A stretch of 64,000 bases of DNA from Lactifluus volemus (Eukaryota; Basidiomycota; Agaricomycetes; Russulales; Russulaceae), in NCBI GenBank assembly GCA_022376515.1, contig WTXI01000004.1:1240001-1304000 (forward strand). The letters are read 5' to 3'. Below, one piece after another: positions 23,501 through 35,365 of this stretch. How positions within the stretch are numbered: the first letter of the stretch is position 1; each line of letters starts with the position of its first letter. A model generated the notes under the pieces. It worked only from the letters and a program-made list of their open reading frames with translations. It did no database searches and was not told where the DNA came from. Position numbers and translations under genes: made by a program.

Positions 23501-24464
23501 TCAGACTCTTCCTAATATACCTGGCGCTGTGAATAACTTCCTTGCTGGTCGCACATACCCGATGGAAGGCACTTCCATCCTCTTACCTCAACACGCACCC
23601 TATACCGATCCAATCACTATACTGATTTGCGGTGGCTCTACCCTCGGCGCCGCCGTCGCTCTTGACAATTGCGTGTCAATCCAGCCTGACTCTGCCAACC
23701 CAACCTGGGTGATTGAACGAATGGTCCGCGCATTCCAATTTACACGAGATTACTGACTGACACTGAGCGTCCCTTTGATTATAGCCCTCGAAGCGCGTCA
23801 TGCCTTGCATTGTGGGGCTCCCTGACGGCACGTATCTGATCGTGAATGGCGCGCATCAGGGTGTCGCCGGCTTTGGTCTCGCAAGTGACCCGAACCTGTC
23901 TGCGCTGCTCTACGATCCCACGAAACCTGTCAACTCGCGTATCTCCATCCTCAGCAGTACCACTATCGCGAGGATGTACCATTCCGAGGCGACCCTTCTT
24001 CCGGATGGCCGCGTGCTCATCTCAGGCTCAGATCCCCAGACGCCTGGACTCCCCGAGGAGCTACGAATCGAGGTGTACATTCCACCGTATCTGACCCAGG
24101 GCTTTACACAGCCCGTCGTGACGGTATCGAACAAAGACTGGGCGTACGGTGGACAATTCCAGATCAACGTTCAGCTTTTCCAGGGTCAGACGTCCGGCAT
24201 GAGGGTCTCGCTCGTGGCGGCAACTTCGAGCACGCACGGAAACTCTATGGGTAATCGGATCATCTTTCCCGCGTTTTCGTGCCAGGGCAACATCTGCACT
24301 GTCACTGCGCCACCGAACGCGAACGTCTCCCCCCCGGATGGCACCAGCTGTTCATCCTGGACGGTCCGACGCCATCGCGCGGCGTGTTTGTTCGGATTGG
24401 CGGTGACCCTGGAGCGCTGGGCAACTGGCCAAATCTTCCTGGGTTCAATCCCCCTGGTGTCTGA
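20575..24464 (+). CDS. WSC-domain glyoxal oxidase, copy A (frameshifted near 3' end)
   Basis: Copper-radical oxidase that would oxidise aldehydes such as glyoxal and release H2O2, secreted or surface-attached. Exons: 20575-20637, 20690-20808, 20865-20998, 21067-21268, 21340-21479, 21543-21780, 21839-21969, 22033-22111, 22161-22283, 22339-22469, 22524-22705, 22765-23115, 23176-23395, 23452-23723, 23785 onward. A signal peptide ([12 protein letters not shown]) is followed by four Cys-rich WSC carbohydrate-binding modules, the glyoxal oxidase beta-propeller and the C-terminal early-set domain. The radical-site residues are present (DVFC, RWYPS, MYHSE, STHGN). A C-run at 24329-24335 is one base short of copy B, so the last 45 or so residues are read out of frame. 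The original stop is at 24464 and the shifted frame runs to 24678. Probably a recent pseudogene or altered C-terminus. Confidence 0.8.
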
Positions 24465-24606
24465 GCGTCTGAATCACACACAAAGACAAATGGGATATGT
24501 TTCTTTTTTCTTTTTTTTTTTTTTCTTTCTGGTAAATTTAGGGAGCCATGCGTGTTTACGCTTCGGACTTTTTACTTACTTGTTTATCGAACACTTTCTG
24601 GGCACC

Positions 24607-24614
24607 TGCCAGTG
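24607..24614 (-). repeat. octamer, gained in copy A
   Basis: In the 3' flank copy A reads CACCT-GCCAGT-GTTCTG where copy B (30573) reads ATCCGTTCTG. The length difference is exactly 6 bp. Confidence 0.65.
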
Positions 24615-24679
24615 TTCTGTCTTTGACACACGTCGATGTCGATCGGACTATTTCTCCTCCTATATGTTACCTGTATAGT

Positions 24680-25330
24680 CGTTACTCGCTCTGTTGGATA
24701 AGCTGGTTTTTTGTCGATGCAAAGAACAAAACTGTAGAAGCCCTCCCGAGTTTGGAAACAAAAATATCACTTGCCTTCCCCGTCACGGTATGTGTCGAGT
24801 GTCGGTATCTTTGTCGTTACAAGCGCCGTGACGGCCGTGATGGCCCTTCAAGATTCAAGCTGGAGAGACTCTTTGTCCGTTCAGTATAGGTGCATGGACA
24901 CTTTGAATACTTTACATGCCTGAGAAAGTAGAAGTGCTGAATGCAAGGGTCTATTGTATAACAATATACAAAAAAAATTGCAGGGCCGAATAGCTCAGTG
25001 GTTAGTGTCTATTTTTTCCCCCGGCCCGATCTAAGGAGTCCTAGGTTCAAATCCTGATATGGTCATTTTCCTAAAACTAACAGCAGGGCAATTTGTTGTA
25101 TGGTACTTGGACATTGGACATATTTTCATATTCTGGAGAAACAATTGTGGCCAGGCAACCACAGGACAAAGGTCATGGTGCCAGTGTGCAAACAGGGAGG
25201 ATCACGTTAGATTTGTTTTATATAAACAAGAATCCTGGAAGTTTATGTGGTACTGTACATGCTAGAAATCAAAGCCGGTGTTGATTGAGATTGTGGGTAT
25301 TGAGATATTGAGATTACAAACCTCTCCACC
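24680..25330. other. spacer between the duplicated segments
   Basis: No protein gene seen. Contains a tRNA-like sequence (24984-25065) and an octamer at 25179. Confidence 0.45.
24984..25065 (+). ncRNA. tRNA-like sequence, probably a pseudo-tRNA or SINE head
   Basis: Good internal Pol III promoter boxes: A box TAGCTCAGTGG and B box GGTTCAAATCC. The acceptor ends GGCCGAA/TATGGTC can pair with one mismatch and two wobbles. The D-stem and anticodon stem do not close, and a T6 run between the boxes should terminate Pol III early, so I do not call a functional tRNA. Confidence 0.4.
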
Positions 25331-25374
25331 CGTAATATCCCCTCACCAGTCACGTGATCCATCGCGCCTTTTTG

Positions 25375-25565
25375 AGGGTTTTGACATCGGCGTTCCTGAA
25401 TTGATCCATCAGCACGTCGAGTGCGCCTTTGAGATACAGGATAGCTTTGGACGGTAGAGACCGTTACGACGACTGTCCGTTTGACACATCGCGCAAGAGC
25501 GACAACGCTATGGATCCGAAGCAAGATCCGAAGACGGTCTGAGGGTCAACTTTTGTTCGCTTATT
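25375..25565 (-). pseudogene. second copy of the unidentified exon-like fragment
   Basis: Same frame pieces as at 19205-19531 (SKAILYLKGALDVLMDQFRN) with an in-frame stop and a short duplicated insertion near 25510-25525. Decayed. Confidence 0.4.
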
Positions 25566-25739
25566 GATTTCGTCCACGGCGAAACCCTCCTTCCTGGAGA
25601 GAAAATTTGGTGTTCAGTTAACCCGGCCTTGATGCGGCCGCATACTGAACGTGAGCCTCCAGGGCGGGAAAAAAACAAAAAGCGCCTGTGGGAGGCATTC
25701 TGACCGATGATAGGAAACTACTGTATAGGTAACGTACAG

Positions 25740-26594
25740 TAGTTGGGTCTTTTAAGTTTCACAGCCAGTCAGCCGGGAAGCAGGTACCAGGGCAAAAATA
25801 AGAGAAGATCTGCTTTATCTCCGAAGGAGTTGCGATGTTTGTGCGGGTGATGATCACCGAGAATAAATTAGGAAATTAGTCTCTTGTACAAACTTCAATT
25901 TTCACTCTTGAAGGATGTCGTTCGTTTTACTGGCTTGGAGACATTTGGTGTTTTTGGTCACGGTACCGGAGTTTAGTGTGCTAGCACCGTGACGTGCCTT
26001 GGGCTGGAAATTTTTACCAAGCTCTCGACTTTCAACTCGCCACAACAACCACGAGGTGCCCGGGTAATCCGCCCAACAGGAAAACGAACAGAAATAGTTT
26101 CTCTCTCGCTAAAGTTCATTTATTTTACGCGATAGCGTGGCTATTATCGGGAGCAGCGACCGCTCTCCACCCGCATGGCACTTCTTGTACATCATACCGT
26201 ACGTACCACGCGGTCCATCATCATCGCTTCCGGTGGCTGCCCTTCACACTGGGAAAAAAATGATCGTCTTTCTCCCTTGCCCACGGATGTTCTGCCTAAG
26301 AGCGCGGCGACGTGCATCGCGTCCCGTACCTAACGAAATACCGTAACAATCTGATAAGGTGTCAGCTCTATTGACCCTGACGCTTCAAGTTCGCTCCTCG
26401 GGAAGGCAAAAGATCGGGCATTGGCCAGCGTAACGTGTACCCTGCGATTCGGTCCATACCTGGATAGAAGTGGAGCCTCTCCGGTGGGGAGAATGTATTG
26501 GAGATAAGTCAGGGGTTAGAATGGAACCTTTAAGAAGGTCTGTGCATGCCAGACAAGTGACATCCGCATCCCCCACCCAAACGTGGTGCGCAAG
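25740..26594. other. promoter region of WSC-glyoxal oxidase B
   Basis: No coding region seen; aligns with 19700-20574. Confidence 0.5.
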
Positions 26595-29500
26595 ATGCGT
26601 CCCAATCTCTTTCTACCTATATTCTTTAATCTCGTGGCGCTGCTCATCATCGTGCCTGTATGCATGCTGCGTCCTTTGAAGATCTCATGCTCATGACATA
26701 TTCTGGCAGGTCGCATGTGCGGACTCAGATGTGTACCGCAGGGGCCTCTACCGCGGTCACCTGCGGGATCACTCACTTGACCGACGGGATCTTCCTCCGG
26801 GCTGGACTTCGCTTGGGTGCTATACGTTAGTGATCTCTCTTCCAGTATCGTTTCAAGTAATTCACTTTGAACGCACTCTAGGGACAATGTTGCAGCACGC
26901 ACGCTCACGTCTGCAGAGTACACAGACCCAAGTAATATGACTGTGGAGAACTGTGTCGGTTTCTGCAATAAACAGAACTACATATACGCCGGAGTGGAAC
27001 ATGGCCAAGAGTGTTGTAAGTGGGCGATTAGATTCAGTTTTGCAAGACCCCTCATTCTGATCTTACATTCTTCGGTGCCAATAGATTGCGGGAATACGAT
27101 TTCCAATGGAGGAACGACCGCATCGCTTACCGATTGCAATTTTCCATGTCCGGGAAATGCAGCCGAGGTTTGTGGTGCCGGCAATCGCCTTAACCTGTAT
27201 TGGAGTGGTGCCACACCGCCTGTCATTGCTCAGAGTTATGGACTCTGGGTTTCCTTAGGATGTTACAGGTAATTGACCTTCCTTGTTTAGCGAAAAGCGG
27301 ATCACTCATCACTGACGGTTCTGTGCCTGCTCTCATCCAGCGACACACCGGCGGCGAGGACTTTAAGCGTCCCGACGACCCCTGTCGGCGGTGCCTCTAA
27401 TAATAGTGTGCAAAGTTGCGCTGATGCCTGCTTCGCTTTGGGCTATCCCCTGGCTGGCGTGGAATACGCAGACGAGTGCTGTACGTACTGCCCCATCACA
27501 CTCCTCCAGTTACGTAAGCCGTTCATCGACCTTTTTTTTTCATTTTCAAGATTGCGGCACTGCCGTCGTCAATGGGGGCGCGCCGACGCCTCCTGGAGAT
27601 TGCTCCATGCCTTGCAAAGGGAACAGCTCCGAATTCTGTGGTGGTCCCAGTCGTCTCAACCTGTACAACTACACTGGAACCAACCTTCCAGTGACCTCGA
27701 CGGTTTTCCCTGTGATCTCTGGTCTCCCGCTCGGGTGGTCATACAATGCCTGCTGGGTGTAAGCCTCATTTCAGATGGCACAAGTAATAGGTGATGCTGA
27801 AACTAGAGATTTTTAGGGATAATGCAAACGGCCGCATTCTTCAAACTGAGCTTCCAGATAACCAAGCACTGACCGTCCAGAATTGCATTGCCTCGTGTGC
27901 ATCCCAAAACTTTCCTCTTGCTGGCTTAGAGTCCAGCGTTCAATGCTGTACGTTTCATCGTCGACCAATCGATCAATCGTCCTTCTGCAATGACTAATCG
28001 TTGTTCACAGTTTGTGGTAACGAACTTGTGGAAGGTGCCGTTCTTGCCTCTAACAGCAACTGCAATATGGCCTGCAGTGGAAGTTCGAGGTTAGCCTCTC
28101 CCTTTCTTTGCAGGTTATGTAGCTGAGTTGGAATTGTAGCCAAGCATGTGGTGGTCCAAACCGTATTTCGTTGTACTCCTCGCAACCAGTGACAGCGCTA
28201 GCGGTACCTACCGTACAGACAACAAATCTTCCTGGAAACTGGCAGTATTCCCATTGCTTGGCGTATGTATACTTTGCCACCCGCGATCTGAATCTGCTCA
28301 CTCCCTACTCACAGTGAACCTGGTGGCAATCAAGTCTTCCCGTATCAGATCACTCTCGCCAATAATAACTCTGCTCAAAATTGTCTTTCTCAATGTTCAA
28401 CTTTTGGTTATGCCGCGGCGGGTATGGCATTTGCCAATGAATGCTGTATGTGATCTCTTGAAGCGTTTATGACTCGGCTTACGGAAGTGCTCACTTTTAG
28501 ATTGCGGCGATTTCGCGAATATCGCTGCCAATGGAGGAACGACTGCCCCGGAGACTGATTGCAACATGGCATGCACGGGCGACCCTTTGCATCTCTGTGG
28601 AGGCGCACAGAGGTTACAGCTTTACCTTTGGAATGGCAACCTGGTCACCTGGAACACCCCGGCAAACACCGGCCGGTATGAGGTACCCGCGTTTTGTGCT
28701 CTTATATTCACACACGCTCACATAGAGGTCATTCAATTTAGTACCTCGTTCCTGGACTTGTACCTCCATTGCTTGCCACCCTCGGTATCAACGGCAAGGT
28801 CTCGTTCCTAGAGAAATGGCCCATCTCCGAGTTTTCGAACTCTACCGGTGCATACGAACTGGACTTGAGCCTTGTGAACGATTTCAATCATGCTTGGCGC
28901 ACTATGCATGTGAAGACGGACGTGTTCTGTTCGGCAGCGCTCGTTCTTCCTGACAAGGCCGCGCGCATCCTCAACATTGGTGGCTATTCGCTCACCTCGA
29001 CGTTTGGTATCCGCTTCTATAACCCTGACGGGGGCCCTGGCATCAACGGTACCAATGACTGGGAAGAAAATCCAACCGAACTCGTACTCCAGGTACGCTT
29101 AGTAGACCCACCTCTATACAGCGCGTATCTGTCCTTAAAGTGTTCATCATACAGAGTGGGCGTTGGTATCCTTCGGCAGTTGTTCTGGCAAATGGCAGCG
29201 TTCTCGTTGTAGGTGGTGAGAATGGCCCAAATGGCCCGCCCACCCCTACGCTTGAGATTCTTCCTCGTATTCCTGGGGGAAATACATTGGTCTTTCTTAA
29301 CTGGCTGCAGCGGACCGACCCAAACAATCTCTACCCATTCCTTCATGTTCTTCCAAGTGGTCGTATCTTCGCTGGTAAGTTTGGACCCGGCTGGCTTCCA
29401 GAACTAACTTTGCTGACTCACAAGGGCAGGTTACTACAACGAGGCACGCCTCCTTGACCAGGGAACTTTCCAGACCGTTCAAACTCTCCATAACGTACCT

Positions 29501-30443
29501 GGTTCTGTGAATAACTTCCTTGCTGGTCGCACATACCCGATGGAAGGCACTTCCATCCTCTTACCTCAACACGCACCCTATACCGATCCAATCACTATAC
29601 TGATTTGCGGTGGCTCTACCCCCGGCACTGGCGTCGCTCTTGACAATTGCGTGTCAATCCAGCCTGACTCTGCCAACCCAACCTGGGTGATTGAACGAAT
29701 GGTCCGCGCATTCCCATTTACACGAGATTACTGACTGACACTGAGCGTCCCTTTGATTATAGCCCTCGAAGCGCGTTATGCCTTGCATTGTGGGGCTCCC
29801 TGACGGCACGTATTTGATCGTGAATGGCGCGCATCAGGGTTTCGCTGGCTTTAATGTCGCAAGCGATCCGAACCTGTCTGCGCTGCTCTACGATCCTACA
29901 CGGCCTGTCAACTCGCGTATCTCCATCCTCAGCAGTACCACCATCGCCCGGATGTACCACTCCGAGGCGACCCTTCTTCCAGACGGCCGCGTGCTCATCT
30001 CAGGCTCAGATCCCGGGACGCCAGGACTGCCCGAGGAGCTACGAATCGAGGTGTACATTCCACCGTATCTGACTCAAGGCTTTACACAGCCCGTCGTGAC
30101 GGTATCGAACAAAGACTGGGCGTACGGTGGACAGTTCCAGATCAACGTTCAGCTTTTCCAGGGTCAGACGTCCGGCATGAGGGTCTCGCTCGTGGCGGCA
30201 ACTTCGAGCACGCACGGAAATTCGATGGGTAATCGGATCATCTTTCCCGCGTTTTCGTGCCAGGGCAACATTTGCACTGTCACTGCGCCACCGAACGCGA
30301 ACGTCTCTCCCCCCGGATGGCACCAGCTATTCATCCTGGACGGTCCGACGCCATCGCGCGGCGTGTTTGTTCGGATTGGCGGTGACCCTGGAGCGCTGGG
30401 AAACTGGCCAAATCTTCCTGGGTTCAATCCCCCTGGTGTCTGA
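26595..30443 (+). CDS. WSC-domain glyoxal oxidase, copy B (intact)
   Basis: Intact paralogue of the gene at 20575. Exons: 26595-26657, 26710-26825, 26882-27015, 27085-27268, 27341-27480, 27551-27758, 27817-27947, 28011-28089, 28140-28262, 28315-28445, 28501-28682, 28742-29092, 29155-29374, 29430-29701, 29763-30443; 15 exons, 1004 aa. Signal peptide 1-21; WSC modules at about 47-140, 160-250, 270-370 and 383-487; glyoxal oxidase N-terminal propeller at about 500-880; C-terminal early-set domain to the end. Expected radical-site residues: Cys about 560 (DVFC), Tyr about 619 (RWYPS), Tyr-His about 843-844 (MYHSE), His about 929 (STHGN). The start is the ATG shared with copy A; copy A's upstream ATG is ACG here. 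In wood- and litter-associated basidiomycetes such enzymes supply H2O2 to peroxidases; WSC modules suggest wall or glycan binding. Exon 14 ends at an unusual GTCCGC donor, conserved in both copies. Confidence 0.9.
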
Positions 30444-30659
30444 GCGTCTGAACCACACACAGACAAATGGGATATGTTTGTTTATTATATCTTATTTGTT
30501 TTTTCTGGGAGCCATGCGTGTTTACGCTTCGGACTTTTTACTTACTTGTTTATCGAATACTTTCTGGGAATCCGTTCTGGCTTTGACACACATCGATCGG
30601 ACTGTTTCTCTTCCTCCTATTCCTGTATTATCGTTATTCGTTCTGTTGGGTTTTCGTAA

Positions 30660-31370
30660 GAGGGGTAGGATAGACACATGACAAAAGCAGAAGGTAGTCA
30701 AATGTTACCAGCAGCTCAACTAAATCTACAGGAAATCATGGAGGGTGCTGCCAACCTTAGAGCTTGATTTGTACAGGGAGATGAGATGTGCGTGGATGAA
30801 GGCGCATCACGTGATCTGTGAGAGGAGATGGGCCACGCTCATCTTGACGTTCATATTCCTTTTCATCCCAGTCATGAGTCTTTATCCTAATAGTCTACTG
30901 CCTCATATATTTGGCACACGGGGCGGAACACGTGGTGAAGCCGTCGTGATATTCCCTTCTTGCTTGGAGTTTGGAGTAGCTTTCGCCGATCGCAATTCAT
31001 GACTACGGCACCAGGTATTCTGTCAGGAGGTCCTTCAAAAGAGAAATCAAGGGAGGATGAGATGTGCTATGTATACCGAAAAACATAGTAGAGCCGGTTC
31101 CAGTGCCAGCTTGAGGCTAAATTTTTTTGTCGCTGACATGTGGCTCGCAAACTAAGAAGCCAGAGATATCAGATTGCACCAATGTCAAATTTCCAGTTCA
31201 TAGCCTGTTATATTATTTATCTTTGTCTGAAGATGTAATGCCTAAAATTCATAGCCAGTCAGCGTTGTCGCATGGGACGCTGACTCGGAGATGACAATGA
31301 GATTGAGTAATACACTCAACTGTCGGTCCGTGCTCGAAATGGACGGAGCGATCCCGCAGACCCCGAGATG
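30660..31370. other. no supported gene
   Basis: Short open frames only. Marks the transition from the oxidase duplication to the 31-64 kb array. Confidence 0.4.
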
Positions 31371-31379
31371 TGATCTTGA

Positions 31380-31560
31380 AGCACGTGACGGCGGCCGGAC
31401 AAGGCCGCAAGCAACGACTGCGCTGTCATAACGTCGTTGAATGCGAATAGCACCAAAGGATTCATCCTTGATGGGCCGAAGTCATCGTAGGGAGGTTTTG
31501 TTCGAATCGACGGGATTCCCGGCTGATCGGGAACTGGCTGACTTAGGTTAAAACGGTTCA
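31380..31560 (+). pseudogene. glyoxal oxidase 3'-end relic
   Basis: Plus-strand reading gives FILDGPKS, an in-frame stop, then GGFVRIDGIPG, matching the [21 protein letters not shown] stretch of the intact enzyme. Same relic as 60480-60868 but shorter. Confidence 0.6.
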
Positions 31561-31569
31561 AACAGGTTA

Positions 31570-32440
31570 CTGAGTTGGAACTTCTTAACCCTTTTTTGGC
31601 ATTACAGTAGTTGAGTTATAGGTTACCAGCCTAAGCGCGTGCCTTTTGGAGATCGGGGAAGCAGCAAGGCCTAGGGCAACTGAACGCGCCCAACGATTGT
31701 CAATGGGCTCAGATATTAGCTCAAAGGTGCGAAGGCCACGGCCACGAGTCCGAGTGATGACCGGTGACTGTGTGAGTGATAAATGTCCGAATTAAATTAC
31801 CCGAATGTTCAATATGCCCTCGTAAGTTACGACCGGTGTGAAAATCAGGGCATCTGCATGACCGTGACACCGTGGTTACATCCTGCATCCTGTATATGAT
31901 CCACCTGGTGCCGCTGAGACGTAGAGGCATGGTATTCAGCGTTAGAACTAAAATTCTCATGCGAGCTATATGCGCGTCGTAGTTGGTCCAATGTCTCATC
32001 TCGTCGCTGACATTTTGAACTGAATTTACGAGCTCTACTAACTCTGGGCTCGCAGCTGAGGCTGCTCGCCCTATTTGAAGAAGTCTCGTAACCGTATCAC
32101 CGGAAACGCATCGCTTAACACTCCATGGCGGGACTCACTGGCATTGGCAACCACCGCGCACCCCAACTTTTTTTCGGCTTTATCAAGACGTTGAAAAGCG
32201 AGGTCAAAAGCGATCGGCCAAATGAAACTGTACTTCTCAGACCATTTTTTTCCGCCGCCCAGCCAAGTGTCGTATCTGAATCTATATTTTTTAAATGCAA
32301 CGATTTCCAAATCGTCATATAGATCATCTACTTGCTTTATGTGGATTCTTCGCGCTTTTCTACCATCTCATATGAGCACGGTGTGAGCTCCAATATAAAT
32401 ATTAGGGTCACAGGGAATGCCAAAGTGGCGCTGTATCCGA
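31570..32440. other. array spacer, no supported gene
   Basis: Similar in patches to 60900-61800. A 79-codon minus-strand frame (32071-32310) is protein-like but matches nothing I recognise. Octamer at 32136. Confidence 0.4.
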
Positions 32441-32449
32441 GTCTAAGGT

Positions 32450-33360
32450 TATGTGCTCCATACGTTACTTATCGTGAAGGCGTTGCAGTCGTATTGTAGT
32501 TGCAGAAACGAATGCTTGACGTCATTACAGAGGATCACATTGGTCCAACGCATGTTGATTCTGCACCCTGAATTCCATGTACGTACCAACCCACTAGTCA
32601 ATCGCCTCGACGTGCACGCCACCGCGATCAAGGTTTGCCTTGTCAATTGCACTGTGAAGGCGTTGGCTGTCGACAACATCCTTGCCATTCTTGGGGCATG
32701 GCTTTGGTACAGCACGCTACACATCTCGTTGTGCATCGCATCCCACTCCTCTCACGGATGGCCAGATGCGCGTTGTCAACATATGGCAAGCGCACGACAT
32801 CCGCCCCAAAATACAGATTCAAGAATGCTTGTTCGGCCTCTTTTCGGAGAAGCGTGCGTCGCTGATGCGTGTTCGCACACTCTCGAACGTTGAAGTGTTC
32901 GGATGCAGCGAGAGCATACCGGCGTTGAAGTGTAGCTTGAAACCCGAGTTAACATATACGTCCGGCACGGCGGCGAATGGGAAAGGCAGGTCGAACAGCT
33001 TGTCAAAGTTGTGTCGCACGAGCATGTCCGCCTCGAGATATACAACACGACGGACGCCGAAAATTGTGTCGAGAGACCAGAGGTACTGCTTGGTGTACTG
33101 ATTGACGAAGCGTGGCCCGATCCCGCCGTTGTGAGGTGGCGGGATCAAGTCGGTCTCCAACCCGCTGCGCGCGCGATACAAAGTGCACAGGCAGATAGGC
33201 GCCATGGGGTGTGAAAGAGGATACGGCGAGGCCCAGCTTTGCGGAGGGAGTGACCAAGAGTCTGGACAGGGGTGGTGAACATGTCATTATAGAACGCAGT
33301 GACAACCGCACGGGAATCTGGATCGGATGTGTTCTAAATGGGGGCCCATGAAGCGGACTG
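32450..33360 (-). pseudogene. family-8 glycosyltransferase (glycogenin-like) relic, fullest copy
   Basis: Minus-strand pieces in order: a region like ALYNDMFT with TLGHSLRK, then one frame with PPHNGGIGPRFVNQYTKQYL, RRVVYLEADMLVRHNFDKLF, PFAAVPDVYVNSGFKLHF and NAGMLSLHP, then after a shift LPYVDNAHLAIRE. This is the order of a GT8 domain, which transfers sugar from a nucleotide-sugar donor. The metal-binding DxD is EAD here. Frames change at least twice and no start or end is visible. Seven or more partial copies follow in the array; only this one keeps the part after SGFKLHF. Confidence 0.75.
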
Positions 33361-33369
33361 CGGCATTCT

Positions 33370-34571
33370 GCGGTGGTGGAAGAACAGCTCGGTTCAGAAT
33401 TGCTTTTGATATAACACTAGCACGGGGTGAAGGAGCCCGAGGAACGGAAAGGACGACTCAGAACATTTGAAAGTCGTCGAGTGGCGTGATGGTCTCCCTA
33501 CCACTCCATAAATTAAATCACCATCGTATTTCAACCTAGGGAAATTTCGCTATAACCATTCCGCGGAATGGGTTTTTCGAATCGCGAATTGAACCTCGAG
33601 CAGGAGAGAAACAAAGGAAAATTGGATGCAGAGGGGCTTGGTGCTATCAACACTTCTCAACATTGTCATCCTGCGGTTTCATCCACAGAAAGAATGCAAA
33701 GCTCGCCTTCAAGTGGCCGTCACCACGGCTCCGAGTCGGACTCTGAAATGATCGCCCAGGCTTACATAGCCGCTTCGGCCCGTGGCTGTTGCCCCTGAAG
33801 AATGTATGTACGCTTTGACCACTCGCTTCCACTCGCTTGAACGAGTTGTATTTCACGAGTTCCCAAGAGAAAGTAAGAGTGTGACTCAGACATCTGAATT
33901 ATGACATCTATTCAGGGGTTCCTGTACGTACCCCATTTAACCATTGCCAAAACTGTTTTGTTGTCAAGTCAGGCTACTGCAGCTCCGTTCACACTGACAA
34001 CCGATGAATAATTGCCCTTGCGACTAACACCATCAGCTGGCTAGATCATGCTCTGCTCGTTTGTAACCACTTCTGTTTCTACTTAGCAAACTTCTCTGGT
34101 CTCCGGATGGTTGCGGACAATACTCAACGGTACTGTGATCTAAGCTTTTTTTAAAAATCCACATTTCTATAGCGCAGTGTGCCTACAACTGACAAAGACG
34201 CGCTCGACTACATGCAATCGGGTGACTGTATCTAATCTGGTAACTGGGGTTGTGATCTAAGCTTGATGACACTGTTCCGGAACGAATGGAAAAAGTACTC
34301 ATAATTCAACTGCCAGTAACTTGATACATGCGCACGCCCAAAATGCCTTCTGGGAAATAGCGTGATATCTCGAGTAATTCATTGATCGCATTTCACTTTT
34401 TCCTCGTGTAATCCACGAGTTCCATCGACTCCAGATCGGACTCCCTCAGGCTGACCCGGCCGTCACGGTTGCGGGGCTCGAGCAGCTGAGCCTAGCTCGC
34501 CCGGGCCCTACATCGAGCGCGGCCGCCTGGGATGCAACAGAGTCGAGGCGCTGCCAGTGTCCTTCGAGGTG
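33370..34571. other. array spacer, no supported gene
   Basis: Non-coding as far as I can see. Patches recur at 45230-45880, 48300-49010, 56940-57360 and 59700-60240. Ends in a conserved SSP-promoter block (about 34515-34571) with an octamer at 34552. Confidence 0.45.
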
Positions 34572-35157
34572 ATAACTAGAGAAGTAATTGAAGGTCCGAG
34601 GGCGAAAGTGAACGAAAACGAGCGGGGAGAAGACGAAAACGCGAGAAGTTGCACGGCACGAGGAGGGGGAAACAAAAACGGGGCAAATCGATGCCCATAC
34701 AACTAGATTAGATGCAGCTATATACCTGTCCATAGTAGCTACTCATATAGCTACTAATTGCTGTCATATAGTGCGATACGAGAGAAAACGAGTCCGAAAA
34801 TCGGGAGGTGTCACGAGTGGCTCGCTTGACCCTCAAGTGAGGCTGCGCCCTCCTGAAACGCGAGAGGGGGCCTCGGAAAATATACTAGAACTAATAAAAT
34901 GGATAGTAAGTCATTTCTAAGCAGAAAGGGTATAGTAAAACGAGCTGGACGTCCACCCCAACGGGGAGCAGACACGATCTATCCCGGATCGCCCTCAGGC
35001 TGCCGGCTGCGATAGCACCGCCTTCCATCCCGGATCGCCCTCAGGCTGCCGGCTGCGATAGCACCGCCTTCCTCGGGCTCCTCTGGCCTCCCGCGGCCAA
35101 ATCTTCCTCCCCCTCGGCATCCAATATCGCCTCCCAAATCGGCAATATACTCCAACA
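34572..35157. mobile_element. insertion of about 585 bp in a secreted-peptide promoter
   Basis: At 41143 and 58035 the sequence runs GAGGTGATAACA directly (or GGTGATAACAAC) into the CAAACAGTTAAATACTTC block. Here the two halves are separated by about 585 bp, with TAAC on both sides as a possible 4-bp target duplication. I see no inverted ends or coding capacity; includes an exact 46-bp tandem repeat. Confidence 0.5.
34981..35072. repeat. exact 46-bp tandem duplication
   Basis: 34981-35026 and 35027-35072 are identical, beginning ATCCCGGATCGCCCTCAGGC. Confidence 0.95.
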
Positions 35158-35365
35158 GTAACAACAAACAGTTAAATACTTCAAGTACATTCTCGTAGGA
35201 GACATCCACTTTTGCCTTTCTCTTCACTCAACCGCTATATTCTCCCACTTGTCCCAACCAATTATTTATTCAAAAGTTGACCGGCTTCCCTTTTTCTCCA
35301 TCCTTCACAACCACTATATCCTCATCCTTCAAGTCCCAATTCAACTTGACTTTACTGTGGTGACA
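35158..35365 (+). promoter_or_regulatory. conserved upstream region of secreted-peptide gene 1
   Basis: A block starting ACAGTTAAATACTTCAAGTA lies about 190 bp before the ATG in all five array genes (also near 41157, 46557, 58053, 62380), followed by CT-rich sequence with CTTGTCC and the shared CAATG start context. The conservation marks it as the working promoter and 5' leader of the family. Confidence 0.55.

Larger units (their letters stand above)
19200..24660 (+). repeat. segmental duplication, copy A
   Basis: About 5.4 kb similar to 25330-30655 in the same orientation. It covers a minus-strand gene fragment, the promoter region and the whole WSC-glyoxal oxidase gene. Copy A differs from B by the C-run frameshift at 24329-24335, short coding indels in linkers, and 6-bp gains at 20092 and 24607. 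Confidence 0.9.
25330..30655 (+). repeat. segmental duplication, copy B
   Basis: Partner of 19200-24660. It keeps the intact glyoxal oxidase. No exact octamer CACTGGCA/TGCCAGTG lies in this copy, against three in copy A. Confidence 0.9.
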
